Positions 18,171 through 25,761 of a DNA stretch of 64,000 bases are shown in pieces. Origin of the DNA: a bacterium (GTDB lineage: Bacteria > Hydrothermota > UBA3072 > JAPDKE01); the NCBI GenBank assembly GCA_029258725.1, contig JAPDKE010000018.1, positions 18,824 through 82,823 on the forward strand. The letters run 5' to 3'. The translations under genes and the position numbers were made by a program. Under the pieces are notes generated by a model, which was not told the origin of the DNA, did not search any database, and saw only the letters and a list, made by a program, of their open reading frames with translations. The stretch's first letter is position 1, and each line of letters opens with the position of its first letter.

Positions 18171-19703
18171 TCATCTTAATCTTATGATTTCATCAAAGCA
18201 AGCATGAAACTTCTCTCCTCCATGCATAACAACCACTAAGGATTTTCCCTTTGTTTCAGAAAGTATTACATTCATCACATCTTCTTTACTCCCTTCATCA
18301 ATGTTGCTTAAGGGCTCATCAAAAAAGTACACTTCGGCCTGTTTAAGGAGTGTCCTTATAATACAAAATTTCTTTTTTTCTCCTTCTGATAGTTCAAAGG
18401 GGGTTTTCTCTAATTTATTATCAAGACCAAATTTTTCAATAAGTGTTAAAAACTTCCTCTTGTTATTTTCGCTCAAGACATTAAAATCCACATTGTCTTT
18501 CAATGATCCGGGGATAAACTCCATTGGCATTATCATTGCACTTATATTTTTTAAGTCTGTGAGCTTATAATGTCCCTCTGGCTCTAAAAATCCGCACATA
18601 ATATTTAAAAGGGTTGTCTTACCAGAACCATTGGGCCCGGTTATCAAGATTTTCTCCCCCCCTTTTATAGAAAGTGAGAAATTTTTTATTACGGATCTCT
18701 CAGGAAAGCTATAGTTTATCTTATCCAATACTATCTCTTTACCTTCCCAGGATTTTTCTTTTTCTTGGAAAGATTCAAACTCCTTTAATCTATTTAAATA
18801 TCCTTTAAGACTCATTAAACGTGGAAAATTCTCAATCAGGCTGGTTATCCCACTTACTCCCCTCCAGAATGCCTGCATATATCCAAATAATCCGCCTATG
18901 GTTAAAAACCCTAGTATAACACCTATGCCCAATCCAATCAAAACAAAAAATTCCATCAATGACATAAACAGGTCATTTAATGTTCCATATAGCTTCGTAA
19001 ATTTTATCTTACTATACAATGCATTTAAGAATCTATCTAAGGCATTGTGAACTTTTTTAAATGATATATCATAAAGATTGAAAAGTTTCACAGTTCTATA
19101 AGAAGAAACAAGGGTTATTATCTTTTCTCTCAAATTTGCTTCCTTTTCTTTTTCTTGTTCAGAAAATGAGGAAACCTTTGTGCCAAATTTCCTTGCTAAC
19201 ATATAAATAACCGGGATAATAACCACAAAAATGCAGGTCATTTTCCAAGAAAAATATAATATCAGCGCCAAGGACGTTATTGCAATAATAAGCGAGCTTA
19301 ATAAATCGCTTGCCGTATCAATTGCTAAAGAACATAAATTATTTGATTCGTCGTATATCCTAGATGCAAAATACCCACTGTTTTTTGAAAGAACAATTTT
19401 ATAAGGGAAATTGAAATAATATTTTAAAGTCTCCATCGTGAGTTCTTTCAAGATAATGTTTTTCAATCTCTGTATTAAAAGTGAACTGAAATAATTAATT
19501 AAACGCAGGACGCCTCCAAAGAAAATAACAAAAATTCCCAAAAAGATAAAAAATCTTAGATTTTTTCCTAAAATACCTTTATCAATCAAGAATTTCATAG
19601 CCATTGGATCAATAAAAGTTGCGGAAAAATTTATAAAAATAAGAAGCATAGCCAAAAATAATACGAACAATCGATGTTTCTTTATGATTTTATAAAATAT
19701 CAT
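18171..19703 (-). CDS. ABC exporter (fused membrane and ATPase domains), lanthipeptide-associated
   Basis: A 510-residue half-transporter. Residues 1-290 hold about six membrane helices. The ATPase follows with Walker A GPNGSGKTTLL (near 354), a signature LSEGEKKKF (near 437, degenerate from LSGGQ), Walker B VYFFDEPLSNID (near 462) and a switch histidine in VVMHGGEK (near 492). There is no N-terminal C39 peptidase domain, so it would export the peptide without cutting off the leader. It overlaps the LanKC gene by 14 bp and has the same low GC. Its likely substrate is the modified peptide from 22433-22537. Confidence 0.9.
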   Translation of the reverse strand: MIFYKIIKKHRLFVLFLAMLLIFINFSATFIDPMAMKFLIDKGILGKNLRFFIFLGIFVIFFGGVLRLINYFSSLLIQRLKNIILKELTMETLKYYFNFPYKIVLSKNSGYFASRIYDESNNLCSLAIDTASDLLSSLIIAITSLALILYFSWKMTCIFVVIIPVIYMLARKFGTKVSSFSEQEKEKEANLREKIITLVSSYRTVKLFNLYDISFKKVHNALDRFLNALYSKIKFTKLYGTLNDLFMSLMEFFVLIGLGIGVILGFLTIGGLFGYMQAFWRGVSGITSLIENFPRLMSLKGYLNRLKEFESFQEKEKSWEGKEIVLDKINYSFPERSVIKNFSLSIKGGEKILITGPNGSGKTTLLNIMCGFLEPEGHYKLTDLKNISAMIMPMEFIPGSLKDNVDFNVLSENNKRKFLTLIEKFGLDNKLEKTPFELSEGEKKKFCIIRTLLKQAEVYFFDEPLSNIDEGSKEDVMNVILSETKGKSLVVVMHGGEKFHACFDEIIRLR

Positions 19704-22356
19704 AGAAAAACCTCCCCTTTTTCCCTTTTTTTATTAAACGTTCAAAAAAAAGACCTATCCCAGAGGAACCGGTCCCGTAGTCTGTAGAAATCCTTCCAAG
19801 ATTTTCCCCAGGGAAGGTTAAACCACTTTCTCTTTTTATACCAAACAGCATAATTCTTCTTGCCACCCAATGGGCTTCCCTAAGATATTTTTCTTCATCT
19901 GTATAAGTAAACATATCCAGGAAGAATTCTCCTATACCTGCCATTCCCATATAAAGTGACGGAGAAATCGAATATTTTTTTCTTAGATATTCTGCCGCCA
20001 TCTCAGCCATTTTTTTATAATTTTTTTCTCCGGTTAAATTATAAAACCTTATCAATACGCTTCCGATTCCCGCATTTCCAAAACGGAAGTAAGGGAGCAA
20101 TATATTACTTCCTCTATATTTGGACCAGCATATATATTTTTTTCTTTTTATACTATGTGAAATCTCAAAATGAATCAATTTTTCAGCAAAACTTAGGAAT
20201 TTATCATCTTTTGTTTTTGAATACAATCTTAAAAGGAAATAAGCTAATCCAGAAGCACCATGCATAAACCCAAAATACACTATGCCATCGGTATTCTCAA
20301 AAAAGCATCCATATTTATCTTCTTTTATATTTTTCAGAATATAATAGCCCGCTTCTTGTGCCTTTTCTAAAAATTTTGTATCCCCTGTTTTTTTGTAAAA
20401 GTAAAGAGAAGCCAGTCCACAGCCACAAATACCATAGAAAAGATCAAGACTTTTTAAATAGAGTGGAGATTTATAGCATATCTCCATAGCTTTCAAACCA
20501 ATATCTTTTTGTCCTATCTCATATAATCCAATTGCCACCCCTGCAAGTCCTACTCCTAATCCTGGGGGATAGTTATTTATGCTAATATTCTCAAACTGCT
20601 TTTTTATCCATTCTACTATATTCTTTGGAATTTCGTTATTAATTTCTTTAAGAAATAAACAATTTCCCAATGCGCCATATGAGATATTTAGTGGATTTGT
20701 TACAAAAATTCTTGGGTCAGATGGAAATAATCTGTCTTTTCTTTGACAAGAAATATTATTTTTTATATATTCTGCAATAGAATGAGTAGTTTTTTTCAAA
20801 AAATTAATTGAAATTTTATTCTCTTTCTTTTTTCTTTTGTTCCTCAAAATTCGCACATTTTTTATCTTTTTAATTATTTCTTTATAAGATTCGGGATTTT
20901 TATTTTTTGAAATTAAAAATATTAGATTTTCTATGTCTTGAGGCAATTCTTTGTCTTTTAATATATACGATAGAAATTTTCTTTTATTATTTGAGGAGAG
21001 CATAAAAAGTTGTTGGATGGGAAATATAAGATTGTAGAGAATATTGCTAACGGCAAAATAATCATCTTTAAAAGTGGGTTTCTTTAAGTAGTTCTTTTTC
21101 TTCCTAACAAAGCCCATCGTTCCAATAGGCATATATGGAAGTCCTTTAACATATGCTCCTTCCAGATCGATTATTTTAATCGATCTGTCTTTTGGATTAT
21201 AAATCACATTGTTTGGTGATAGATCTGCGCAAATTATACCATGATCATGCAGTGTTTTCACTGCTTTTATCAAATTTTCTGAAATTATAGCAAATGTTTC
21301 ACAAAATTTTTTCCTCGTCTTTTCGTTTAAGTTTGTTTGCAACATAATATTAAATTCTTCTAATGCTCTGTATTCAGATAGCGTAAATCCTGGAAGAAAT
21401 TCAAGAACCAAGAAGTAATGTTCCCATTCTTTAAAAATTTCTATTGCCTTTGGGACATAGGGACATCCTTCTATTTTTTTAAGTATCTCATATTCTTTTA
21501 TAAGCAAGCTTACTTCGTCAATTTTAAATTGATCAGTTTTTCCTATAAACGGTCTCCTTTCTTTTATTATAACTTTCTTTTTTGTTTTTATATCCATAGC
21601 TTTATAAACACCCCCAGCGTTTGTGGAAATTATCGGGGAAAGTACTTCATATTTATTATTTAGAATTATTCTTTTGGGAAAATCTAATCTTTGGGCAAAA
21701 GGATCCCTTACCCAAGAGGGCAATTTATAAAAAGGAGTTCGTATATCTTCAACAAACTTACCTTCAGGAGAAATAATCCCTGGAATTTTTTCTCCATATA
21801 CATTCAGCATAAAAATTTTTTTAAATCCTCCGTATCTATAAAAGACCACCCTAGAATCTTTGTAAGGCATATCCGAAAGAATGAATGGTCCTTCAAAGTT
21901 TTTAAGCGATTGGTATAGTTTTTCACATATCCTTTTAAAGAGTTCTATATTTGATGGATAAATTGTAATAAATTTACCTGAAGATTCTCTCCCATAATTT
22001 CTTGAATTAATAATCTCTAATAGGATTCTGTCTTTAACAACTTTGAAAGCCGTATTTTCCTTAAAGCATACAAGAGCTGTTTTTCTTAAAATTGCAGAAG
22101 CATTAGTAGGTGTGGATGAAATATGTATTTTGAAACCTTGATTCGGTATCTCGGTCTTTTTAGGAAAAAAGTAGTACCAGATATCCTCTTCTATTACTCC
22201 CCAATCCTGCGGAACAAAGGACTCTATTTCATTCCGGTAATTGTGGTTTTTCGGAATATAATTGCTTAAAGTTTCGTAGAATTCAGGGGAAACCATCATA
22301 AATAACATTTCATCTTCAATCCCCAATCTGCGATCGATATTACCCTTCTTATTCAT
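19690..22356 (-). CDS. lanKC: Class III lanthipeptide synthetase (LanKC)
   Basis: An 888-residue three-domain enzyme. Residues 1-230 form the lyase-type N-terminal domain. Residues about 235-500 are a Ser/Thr kinase domain, with a glycine-rich loop near 244-253, Lys265 in VIIKERRP, catalytic loop CADLSPNNVIY with Asp378, and DLEGAY (397-402) in place of DFG. Residues about 550-888 are a LanC-like barrel with glycine-helix repeats. The zinc ligands of true LanC/LanL cyclases are missing: FRFGNAG replaces the Cys motif at 757-763 and LYMGMAG replaces the CHG motif. That places it in class III, not class IV. Such enzymes phosphorylate Ser/Thr, eliminate phosphate and form (methyl)lanthionine or labionin. 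Good Shine-Dalgarno AAAAAGGAGG. Confidence 0.95.
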   Translation of the reverse strand: MNKKGNIDRRLGIEDEMLFMMVSPEFYETLSNYIPKNHNYRNEIESFVPQDWGVIEEDIWYYFFPKKTEIPNQGFKIHISSTPTNASAILRKTALVCFKENTAFKVVKDRILLEIINSRNYGRESSGKFITIYPSNIELFKRICEKLYQSLKNFEGPFILSDMPYKDSRVVFYRYGGFKKIFMLNVYGEKIPGIISPEGKFVEDIRTPFYKLPSWVRDPFAQRLDFPKRIILNNKYEVLSPIISTNAGGVYKAMDIKTKKKVIIKERRPFIGKTDQFKIDEVSLLIKEYEILKKIEGCPYVPKAIEIFKEWEHYFLVLEFLPGFTLSEYRALEEFNIMLQTNLNEKTRKKFCETFAIISENLIKAVKTLHDHGIICADLSPNNVIYNPKDRSIKIIDLEGAYVKGLPYMPIGTMGFVRKKKNYLKKPTFKDDYFAVSNILYNLIFPIQQLFMLSSNNKRKFLSYILKDKELPQDIENLIFLISKNKNPESYKEIIKKIKNVRILRNKRKKKENKISINFLKKTTHSIAEYIKNNISCQRKDRLFPSDPRIFVTNPLNISYGALGNCLFLKEINNEIPKNIVEWIKKQFENISINNYPPGLGVGLAGVAIGLYEIGQKDIGLKAMEICYKSPLYLKSLDLFYGICGCGLASLYFYKKTGDTKFLEKAQEAGYYILKNIKEDKYGCFFENTDGIVYFGFMHGASGLAYFLLRLYSKTKDDKFLSFAEKLIHFEISHSIKRKKYICWSKYRGSNILLPYFRFGNAGIGSVLIRFYNLTGEKNYKKMAEMAAEYLRKKYSISPSLYMGMAGIGEFFLDMFTYTDEEKYLREAHWVARRIMLFGIKRESGLTFPGENLGRISTDYGTGSSGIGLFFERLIKKGKKGRFFYDIL

Positions 22357-22395
22357 TCTGCCTCCTTTTTCCTTACGGTTTGTTCAAGGAAATAA

Positions 22396-22422
22396 GTGAG
22401 GGAGCTAAAATAGCCCCCTCAC
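22396..22422 (-). terminator. Hairpin between precursor peptide and LanKC gene
   Basis: In the minus-strand RNA, GUGAGGGGGCUA and UAGCUCCCUCAC pair over 12 bp with a UUU loop and a single G-U wobble. The same DNA read on the plus strand would have an A-C mismatch, which favours function in the minus-strand transcript. The tract that follows (TTATTTCC) is only moderately U-rich. It therefore fits a leaky terminator or a stabilising 3' hairpin that keeps the precursor mRNA more abundant than the enzyme mRNA. Confidence 0.75.
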
Positions 22423-22432
22423 GTTTAACGAC

Positions 22433-22537
22433 TCATCGATTGCAAGTGATACAGCCAACGCTGATAGTTGAAGAAATAGGCCTGTTGGAGGACACGGTTT
22501 CCTTTTTCAAAGTTTGCAAAGCTAAAACCTTAACCAT
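22433..22537 (-). CDS. lanA: Class III lanthipeptide precursor peptide (34 aa)
   Basis: A small frame missed by length filters. ATG at 22537, 5 nt after AAAGGAGG; TGA at 22435-22433. The leader has VLALQTL at residues 4-10, matching the conserved (I/V/F)-L-x-L-Q-x-L/M helix that class III synthetases recognise (compare NLFDLQSM in the SapB precursor RamS). The core is at residues 22-34: SSTISVGCITCNR. Ser23, Ser26 and Cys29 fit the S-x2-S-x2-C pattern that gives labionin or Dha+lanthionine, with a second Cys at 32. The ending SVGCITCN resembles the end of RamS (SITTCN). It lies just before the LanKC gene and behind a sigma-54 promoter. Cleavage site and final ring pattern are unknown. Confidence 0.88.
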   Translation of the reverse strand: MVKVLALQTLKKETVSSNRPISSTISVGCITCNR

Positions 22538-22659
22538 AATAACCTCCTTTCTTTTTCGGTTTGCTTTTAACCTTTTCCCCTAGATAACCTTTCTGTTTTT
22601 CGCTGTCGCTTCATAGAGGCCACCCCTCATTTGGATACCCGAACCACACCCTTTTTAAA

Positions 22660-22676
22660 TGCAATTTTCGTGCCAA
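22660..22676 (-). promoter_or_regulatory. Sigma-54 (-24/-12) promoter of the lanthipeptide operon
   Basis: The minus strand reads TTGGCACGAAAATTGCA, an exact match to the sigma-54 consensus TGGCACGnnnnTTGCW with correct spacing between the GG and GC elements. The start site should be near 22650, leaving a leader of about 110 nt before the precursor ATG. The neighbouring upstream gene encodes a sigma-54 activator, which is independent support. Confidence 0.92.
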
Positions 22677-22738
22677 TTTTTATAAACTTTTAGAGCGTTA
22701 TCAATCAATGGGAACTTAAAATTTCTAAAATCTTATAC

Positions 22739-22754
22739 TGACAACAAGGTTGGC
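22739..22754. promoter_or_regulatory. Upstream activator site A (half-conserved repeat)
   Basis: TGACAACAAGGTTGGC, one copy of a repeated element whose full form is the palindrome at 22844-22862. The left arm is intact, the right arm partly changed. Its centre lies about 97 bp upstream of the predicted sigma-54 start site, in the usual range for enhancer binding. Confidence 0.65.
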
Positions 22755-22823
22755 TACTATTTCTTAATTTTTATGGGGAAAAATTTTGTTGAAAGCTTTG
22801 CAATCCTTATTTTTTTCATCAGA

Positions 22824-22840
22824 TGTCAATAAGGTTGATA
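22824..22840. promoter_or_regulatory. Upstream activator site B
   Basis: TGTCAATAAGGTTGATA, a variant of the same repeat with the AAG centre at 22831-22833. It is centred 21 bp (two helical turns) from site C and 85 bp (about eight turns) from site A, so all three face the same side of the DNA. Confidence 0.65.
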
Positions 22841-22843
22841 GCA

Positions 22844-22862
22844 TTGACAACAAGGTTGTCAA
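22844..22862. promoter_or_regulatory. Upstream activator site C (perfect palindrome)
   Basis: TTGACAACAAGGTTGTCAA, two perfect 8-bp arms around AAG. It begins 12 bp beyond the end of the activator gene and lies about 200 bp upstream of the sigma-54 start site. It is the strongest candidate for binding the Fis-type helix-turn-helix of the adjacent activator. Confidence 0.75.
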
Positions 22863-22873
22863 TCATTCTATTT

Positions 22874-24115
22874 TTATTCCATTTTCAGAGATTTCAACAT
22901 TTTTATCAATCCCCATCTTGATATTCCCAGTTCTTTTGCTGCCCTTGTCTTGTTTCCTTTGTGTTTTTCAAGCGCCTTCCTTATCTCTTTCTTCTTTAAT
23001 ACCTCTATCTTTTCTGAAAGTGTTCTCGGTATCTTCTCTTCCGGTTTTCTCATCTTCTCTGGAAGGTCCTCTATTCCTATGATTTTATCCTTTGATCCCT
23101 CCTTCATCATTATTAAAAATTCAATTACTCTCTCAAGCTCTCTTACATTGCCAGGCCAAGAATAAGATCTCAATGCTTCCATTGCTTCTTTTGAAAAGAT
23201 TATATCTCCCTTATGTTTCTCAAGAAAGTATGTGATAAATTCATCAAAATATTCTATCCTCTCTCTTAAAGGGGGTAACCATATCTCCACCCCCGTTATT
23301 CTATAATATAAATCCTCTCTAAATGCCTTTTTATTCACGAGTTCCTTCAAATCAGCATTTGTAGCACATACGAGTTTAAAATCCACTTTCTTTCCTTTTA
23401 TAGCACCTACCCTCCATATTTCTCTATCCTCTATCACTCTTAACAACTTTCCCTGTAATTCAAGGGGCATATCGCCTATCTCATCAAGAAAAACAGTCCC
23501 ATTATCCGCTATCTCGAACTTTCCAGGCCTTCCCTTCTTATCTGCCCCGGTAAACGCTCCAGGCTCATAACCGAACAATTCTGCTTCTGCAAGATCTCTT
23601 GGTATAGATGTACAATTCACAGGCACAAAATTACCACTTCTTCCTGCCTCTTTATGTATCGCTCTCGCAAGAACCTCCTTGCCCACCCCACTTTCTCCAT
23701 GAATAAGCACAGGAACGTTACTTCTTGCCCCGATTCTTGCAAGTTTTTTTACTTCTTCTGGTATTCCCGGAATTTCATCAATAGAATAATCGAAAGGAAG
23801 GTCCGTTACCAGTCTTTTGGGTGGTTTTTCTCTTCTAAAGCATAAAATATACCCTTCTTCAATCGGTATACTTTGAAAAATAAAGTAATTACGAAAGTTT
23901 CCTTTTTCCCAAACTACTTCTATTTCCTCCTGCTCCGTCTTCCACGCCTCTTTCGGAAGTAAAGTCCCTACCTCATTTATGCACTTCCCTTCAGCATTTT
24001 TCAATCCCAAGTGATTCTCTGCCTCCACAGAACAATCAATCACTTTTCCACCTTTATCAATCACAATAAAGAATATCCCTACATTTTCCAAGATTATCTT
24101 TTCATATCCCCTCAT
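22874..24115 (-). CDS. Sigma-54-dependent activator (PAS, AAA+, Fis HTH)
   Basis: A 413-residue enhancer-binding protein. Residues 1-100 look like a PAS sensor domain. The AAA+ domain (about 115-345) has Walker A GESGVGKE, the sigma-54 contact loop GAFTGA (near 186), Walker B VFLDEIGDM and the arginine fingers of FREDLYYR/PLRER. The C-terminal Fis-type HTH is GNKTRAAKELGISRWGLIKM. There is no receiver domain, so it senses a cytoplasmic signal directly. It overlaps an 88-aa gene by 14 bp upstream. It precedes three repeat sites and a sigma-54 promoter driving the lanthipeptide operon, which is its likely target. Confidence 0.95.
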   Translation of the reverse strand: MRGYEKIILENVGIFFIVIDKGGKVIDCSVEAENHLGLKNAEGKCINEVGTLLPKEAWKTEQEEIEVVWEKGNFRNYFIFQSIPIEEGYILCFRREKPPKRLVTDLPFDYSIDEIPGIPEEVKKLARIGARSNVPVLIHGESGVGKEVLARAIHKEAGRSGNFVPVNCTSIPRDLAEAELFGYEPGAFTGADKKGRPGKFEIADNGTVFLDEIGDMPLELQGKLLRVIEDREIWRVGAIKGKKVDFKLVCATNADLKELVNKKAFREDLYYRITGVEIWLPPLRERIEYFDEFITYFLEKHKGDIIFSKEAMEALRSYSWPGNVRELERVIEFLIMMKEGSKDKIIGIEDLPEKMRKPEEKIPRTLSEKIEVLKKKEIRKALEKHKGNKTRAAKELGISRWGLIKMLKSLKME

Positions 24116-24368
24116 CGTACACCTCCGTCCCTTTATGTTGATTTTCTTCCTTCTCTTTTCGTGCTCTTCTTACTGTAGGGAGATAAGAATAGCTCCGTCT
24201 TCCCACTATTTCCTTTAATAAATAAGCAATAGCCTCTAAATCACCTTTCGTCAATATAAGCAGTATTTCCCCTTTATCTCCCACCCCTCCACCTTTCAAA
24301 AATTTCTCCACCTTATTCAACGCCTCCTCAACGGAGGTAAACGCAAATCTTAACTCCCTGTAATTCAC
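24102..24368 (-). CDS. Hypothetical 88-aa protein co-transcribed with the sigma-54 activator
   Basis: A small soluble alpha/beta protein: a helix at about 12-24, a strand (GEILLILTK) at 33-41, a helix rich in hydrophobics to about 56, then a basic region. I do not recognise the family. It starts with GTG at 24368, which lies only 6 nt from a strong -10 box, so its mRNA should be leaderless. Overlap with the activator gene suggests the two are translated together and that it may modulate the activator, but no direct evidence shows this. Confidence 0.65.
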   Translation of the reverse strand: MNYRELRFAFTSVEEALNKVEKFLKGGGVGDKGEILLILTKGDLEAIAYLLKEIVGRRSYSYLPTVRRARKEKEENQHKGTEVYDEGI

Positions 24369-24374
24369 GAGAAA

Positions 24375-24403
24375 AGAATAGCAAAAATAAATGCTTGTGT
24401 CAA
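24375..24403 (-). promoter_or_regulatory. Promoter of the activator operon, leaderless
   Basis: Minus strand: TTGACA (24403-24398), 17-bp spacer, TATTCT (24380-24375), then TTTCTC and the GTG start codon. Confidence 0.75.
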
Positions 24404-24413
24404 GACGGACGGA

Positions 24414-24974
24414 TTATTTCAATTCTCCTCTTATACCAACCCCAATGGTGTGAAGCCGAAATCCTGGATGAAAGTTCCATTCTATATAAAATTTCTGGTT
24501 GAAGAGAAAGGAGAAATAGAAATGAGGAATGGGTTTGGGTGTTACAAATCCCTCCCAGAGGTCATACCAGTAAAGTGGAGTATAGAGTTGCCCCACTCCG
24601 CATGTGAGAATGAGCTCTTCCTCTTTTATTCCCAGCAACGCATCCCATTGATAATAGTAAAGTTCCGGCTCCCAGGAATACACCGGAAGCCCTGCTTTAC
24701 CGTAAAGCACAAGAGAAATGTTGTTAAATTGGAACACCTTCTGTTTGCCATGGATAAAGGGATAGCACCCCGCAGGAGCATAGAGGAAGAAGAACATATC
24801 AATTCCGGCTCCGATATCGGTTATTCCGGTGAGTCCGTAAAGGACATAATATTCAATATTTTCTCCTGTTGTATATCCAAAAACCTGTTCCATTTCCCCT
24901 TTTCTCAGGGTGTCCCCCCTCTGAAATGTAATGGTACAGCCTCCTAAAAGAAGAAATAAAATGCCCCTCTTCAT
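24414..24974 (-). CDS. Outer-membrane lipoprotein, unknown function
   Basis: A 186-residue lipoprotein with a lipobox at LLGGC (residues 9-13). The mature part is rich in Tyr, Phe and Trp with alternating polarity and ends in a predicted strand (LHTIGVGIRGELK). It probably forms a small beta-barrel or beta-sandwich in the outer membrane. No family recognised. It has its own promoter (24981-25009) with the -10 box 6 nt from the ATG. It is not obviously connected to ecfT before it or the activator operon after it. Confidence 0.7.
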   Translation of the reverse strand: MKRGILFLLLGGCTITFQRGDTLRKGEMEQVFGYTTGENIEYYVLYGLTGITDIGAGIDMFFFLYAPAGCYPFIHGKQKVFQFNNISLVLYGKAGLPVYSWEPELYYYQWDALLGIKEEELILTCGVGQLYTPLYWYDLWEGFVTPKPIPHFYFSFLFNQKFYIEWNFHPGFRLHTIGVGIRGELK

Positions 24975-24980
24975 ATTTTA

Positions 24981-25009
24981 GGTATAACTCTTATCCGAGG
25001 AAAAGTCAA
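24981..25009 (-). promoter_or_regulatory. Promoter of the lipoprotein gene, leaderless
   Basis: Minus strand: TTGACT (25009-25004), 17-bp spacer, TATACC (24986-24981), then TAAAAT and the ATG. The -35 box overlaps the last codons of ecfT. TAAAAT itself could serve as -10 only with a poor spacer. Confidence 0.6.
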
Positions 25010-25761
25010 GGTAAGAGAATAACCCCGAGAGGGAGGATGGAGTAAAGAATAAAGGCATAATCAAGGGAAGAGAGTGGACTTTCCTTCAGCCTAATTCCCT
25101 TTCCGGGAATATACCCCTTTGCCTTCAATGCAAGTTCAAGTTCCTCTGCCCTTCTCATTGCAGAGAAAAGGACCGGATAAAAAACCGAGATAACCCCTTT
25201 TATCCCCTTTATTTTTCCTCCTCTTGCAAGCTGAGACCACCTTATTCTCTGCGCCTCCTCAACAAGCAGGGGTGCAAATCTCAAAGAGAGAGAAAGGACC
25301 AATGGAAGGTCCCTTACCCAGGGAATTCTCATGAAAGGTTTTAAAAGGAAAGAGAAAATTCTTGTTACCTCAAGAGGGGATGTTGTTGCCGAGAAAAGTC
25401 CTGCAGAGAGAAGGAGGAAGAATAACCTGAGAGAAAAAAGGAGACCTCTTCTCAGGCCCTCATAAGTTATGATGAGGTTTCCCCATGAAAATAAAACCCT
25501 TCCAGGGGTAAGGAGGGAGTGGAAGAGGAAGATAAGAAGGAAAAGGAAAAGAAAAGACCTTATTCCTGAAAGGAATCTTTTTAAAGGAACAGAGGATAGG
25601 AGGATGGGGAAGAGAATGAAAAGGAAAAGGAGAAACTGTTCCAGCCACCGGTCTGCATAGAATACAACCCCGATAAAAACGAGCACCATAAAAAACCTGA
25701 CCCTCGGGTCAAGTCTGTGTATTACCGAATCTCCCGGAACATAAGCCTGAAATGGATACAT
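25006..25761 (-). CDS. ecfT: Energy-coupling factor transporter transmembrane protein EcfT
   Basis: A 251-residue membrane protein with about five hydrophobic segments. The N-terminal block (SVIHRLDPRVRF) and the two cytoplasmic coupling helices with the Ala-Arg-Gly type motifs (SQLARGGK and ALKAKGY) are those of EcfT. In ECF importers it joins two ATPases to a vitamin- or metal-binding S component. Neither EcfA nor an S component is in the window, so these must be encoded elsewhere. It is the last gene of the cmk-rpsA-pyrG operon and starts overlapping the pyrG stop by one base. Confidence 0.92.
   Translation of the reverse strand: MYPFQAYVPGDSVIHRLDPRVRFFMVLVFIGVVFYADRWLEQFLLFLFILFPILLSSVPLKRFLSGIRSFLFLFLLIFLFHSLLTPGRVLFSWGNLIITYEGLRRGLLFSLRLFFLLLSAGLFSATTSPLEVTRIFSFLLKPFMRIPWVRDLPLVLSLSLRFAPLLVEEAQRIRWSQLARGGKIKGIKGVISVFYPVLFSAMRRAEELELALKAKGYIPGKGIRLKESPLSSLDYAFILYSILPLGVILLP

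Noticed and set aside
19690..22356. Class IV (LanL) or class II (LanM) assignment of the synthetase
   Set aside because: The cyclase-like domain lacks the Cys-Cys/His zinc ligands of LanL, and there is a separate kinase domain unlike LanM.
22568..22612. 15-codon frame in the lanthipeptide leader as a second precursor
   Set aside because: No Cys, very basic, no leader motif and no ribosome site; more likely part of the untranslated leader.
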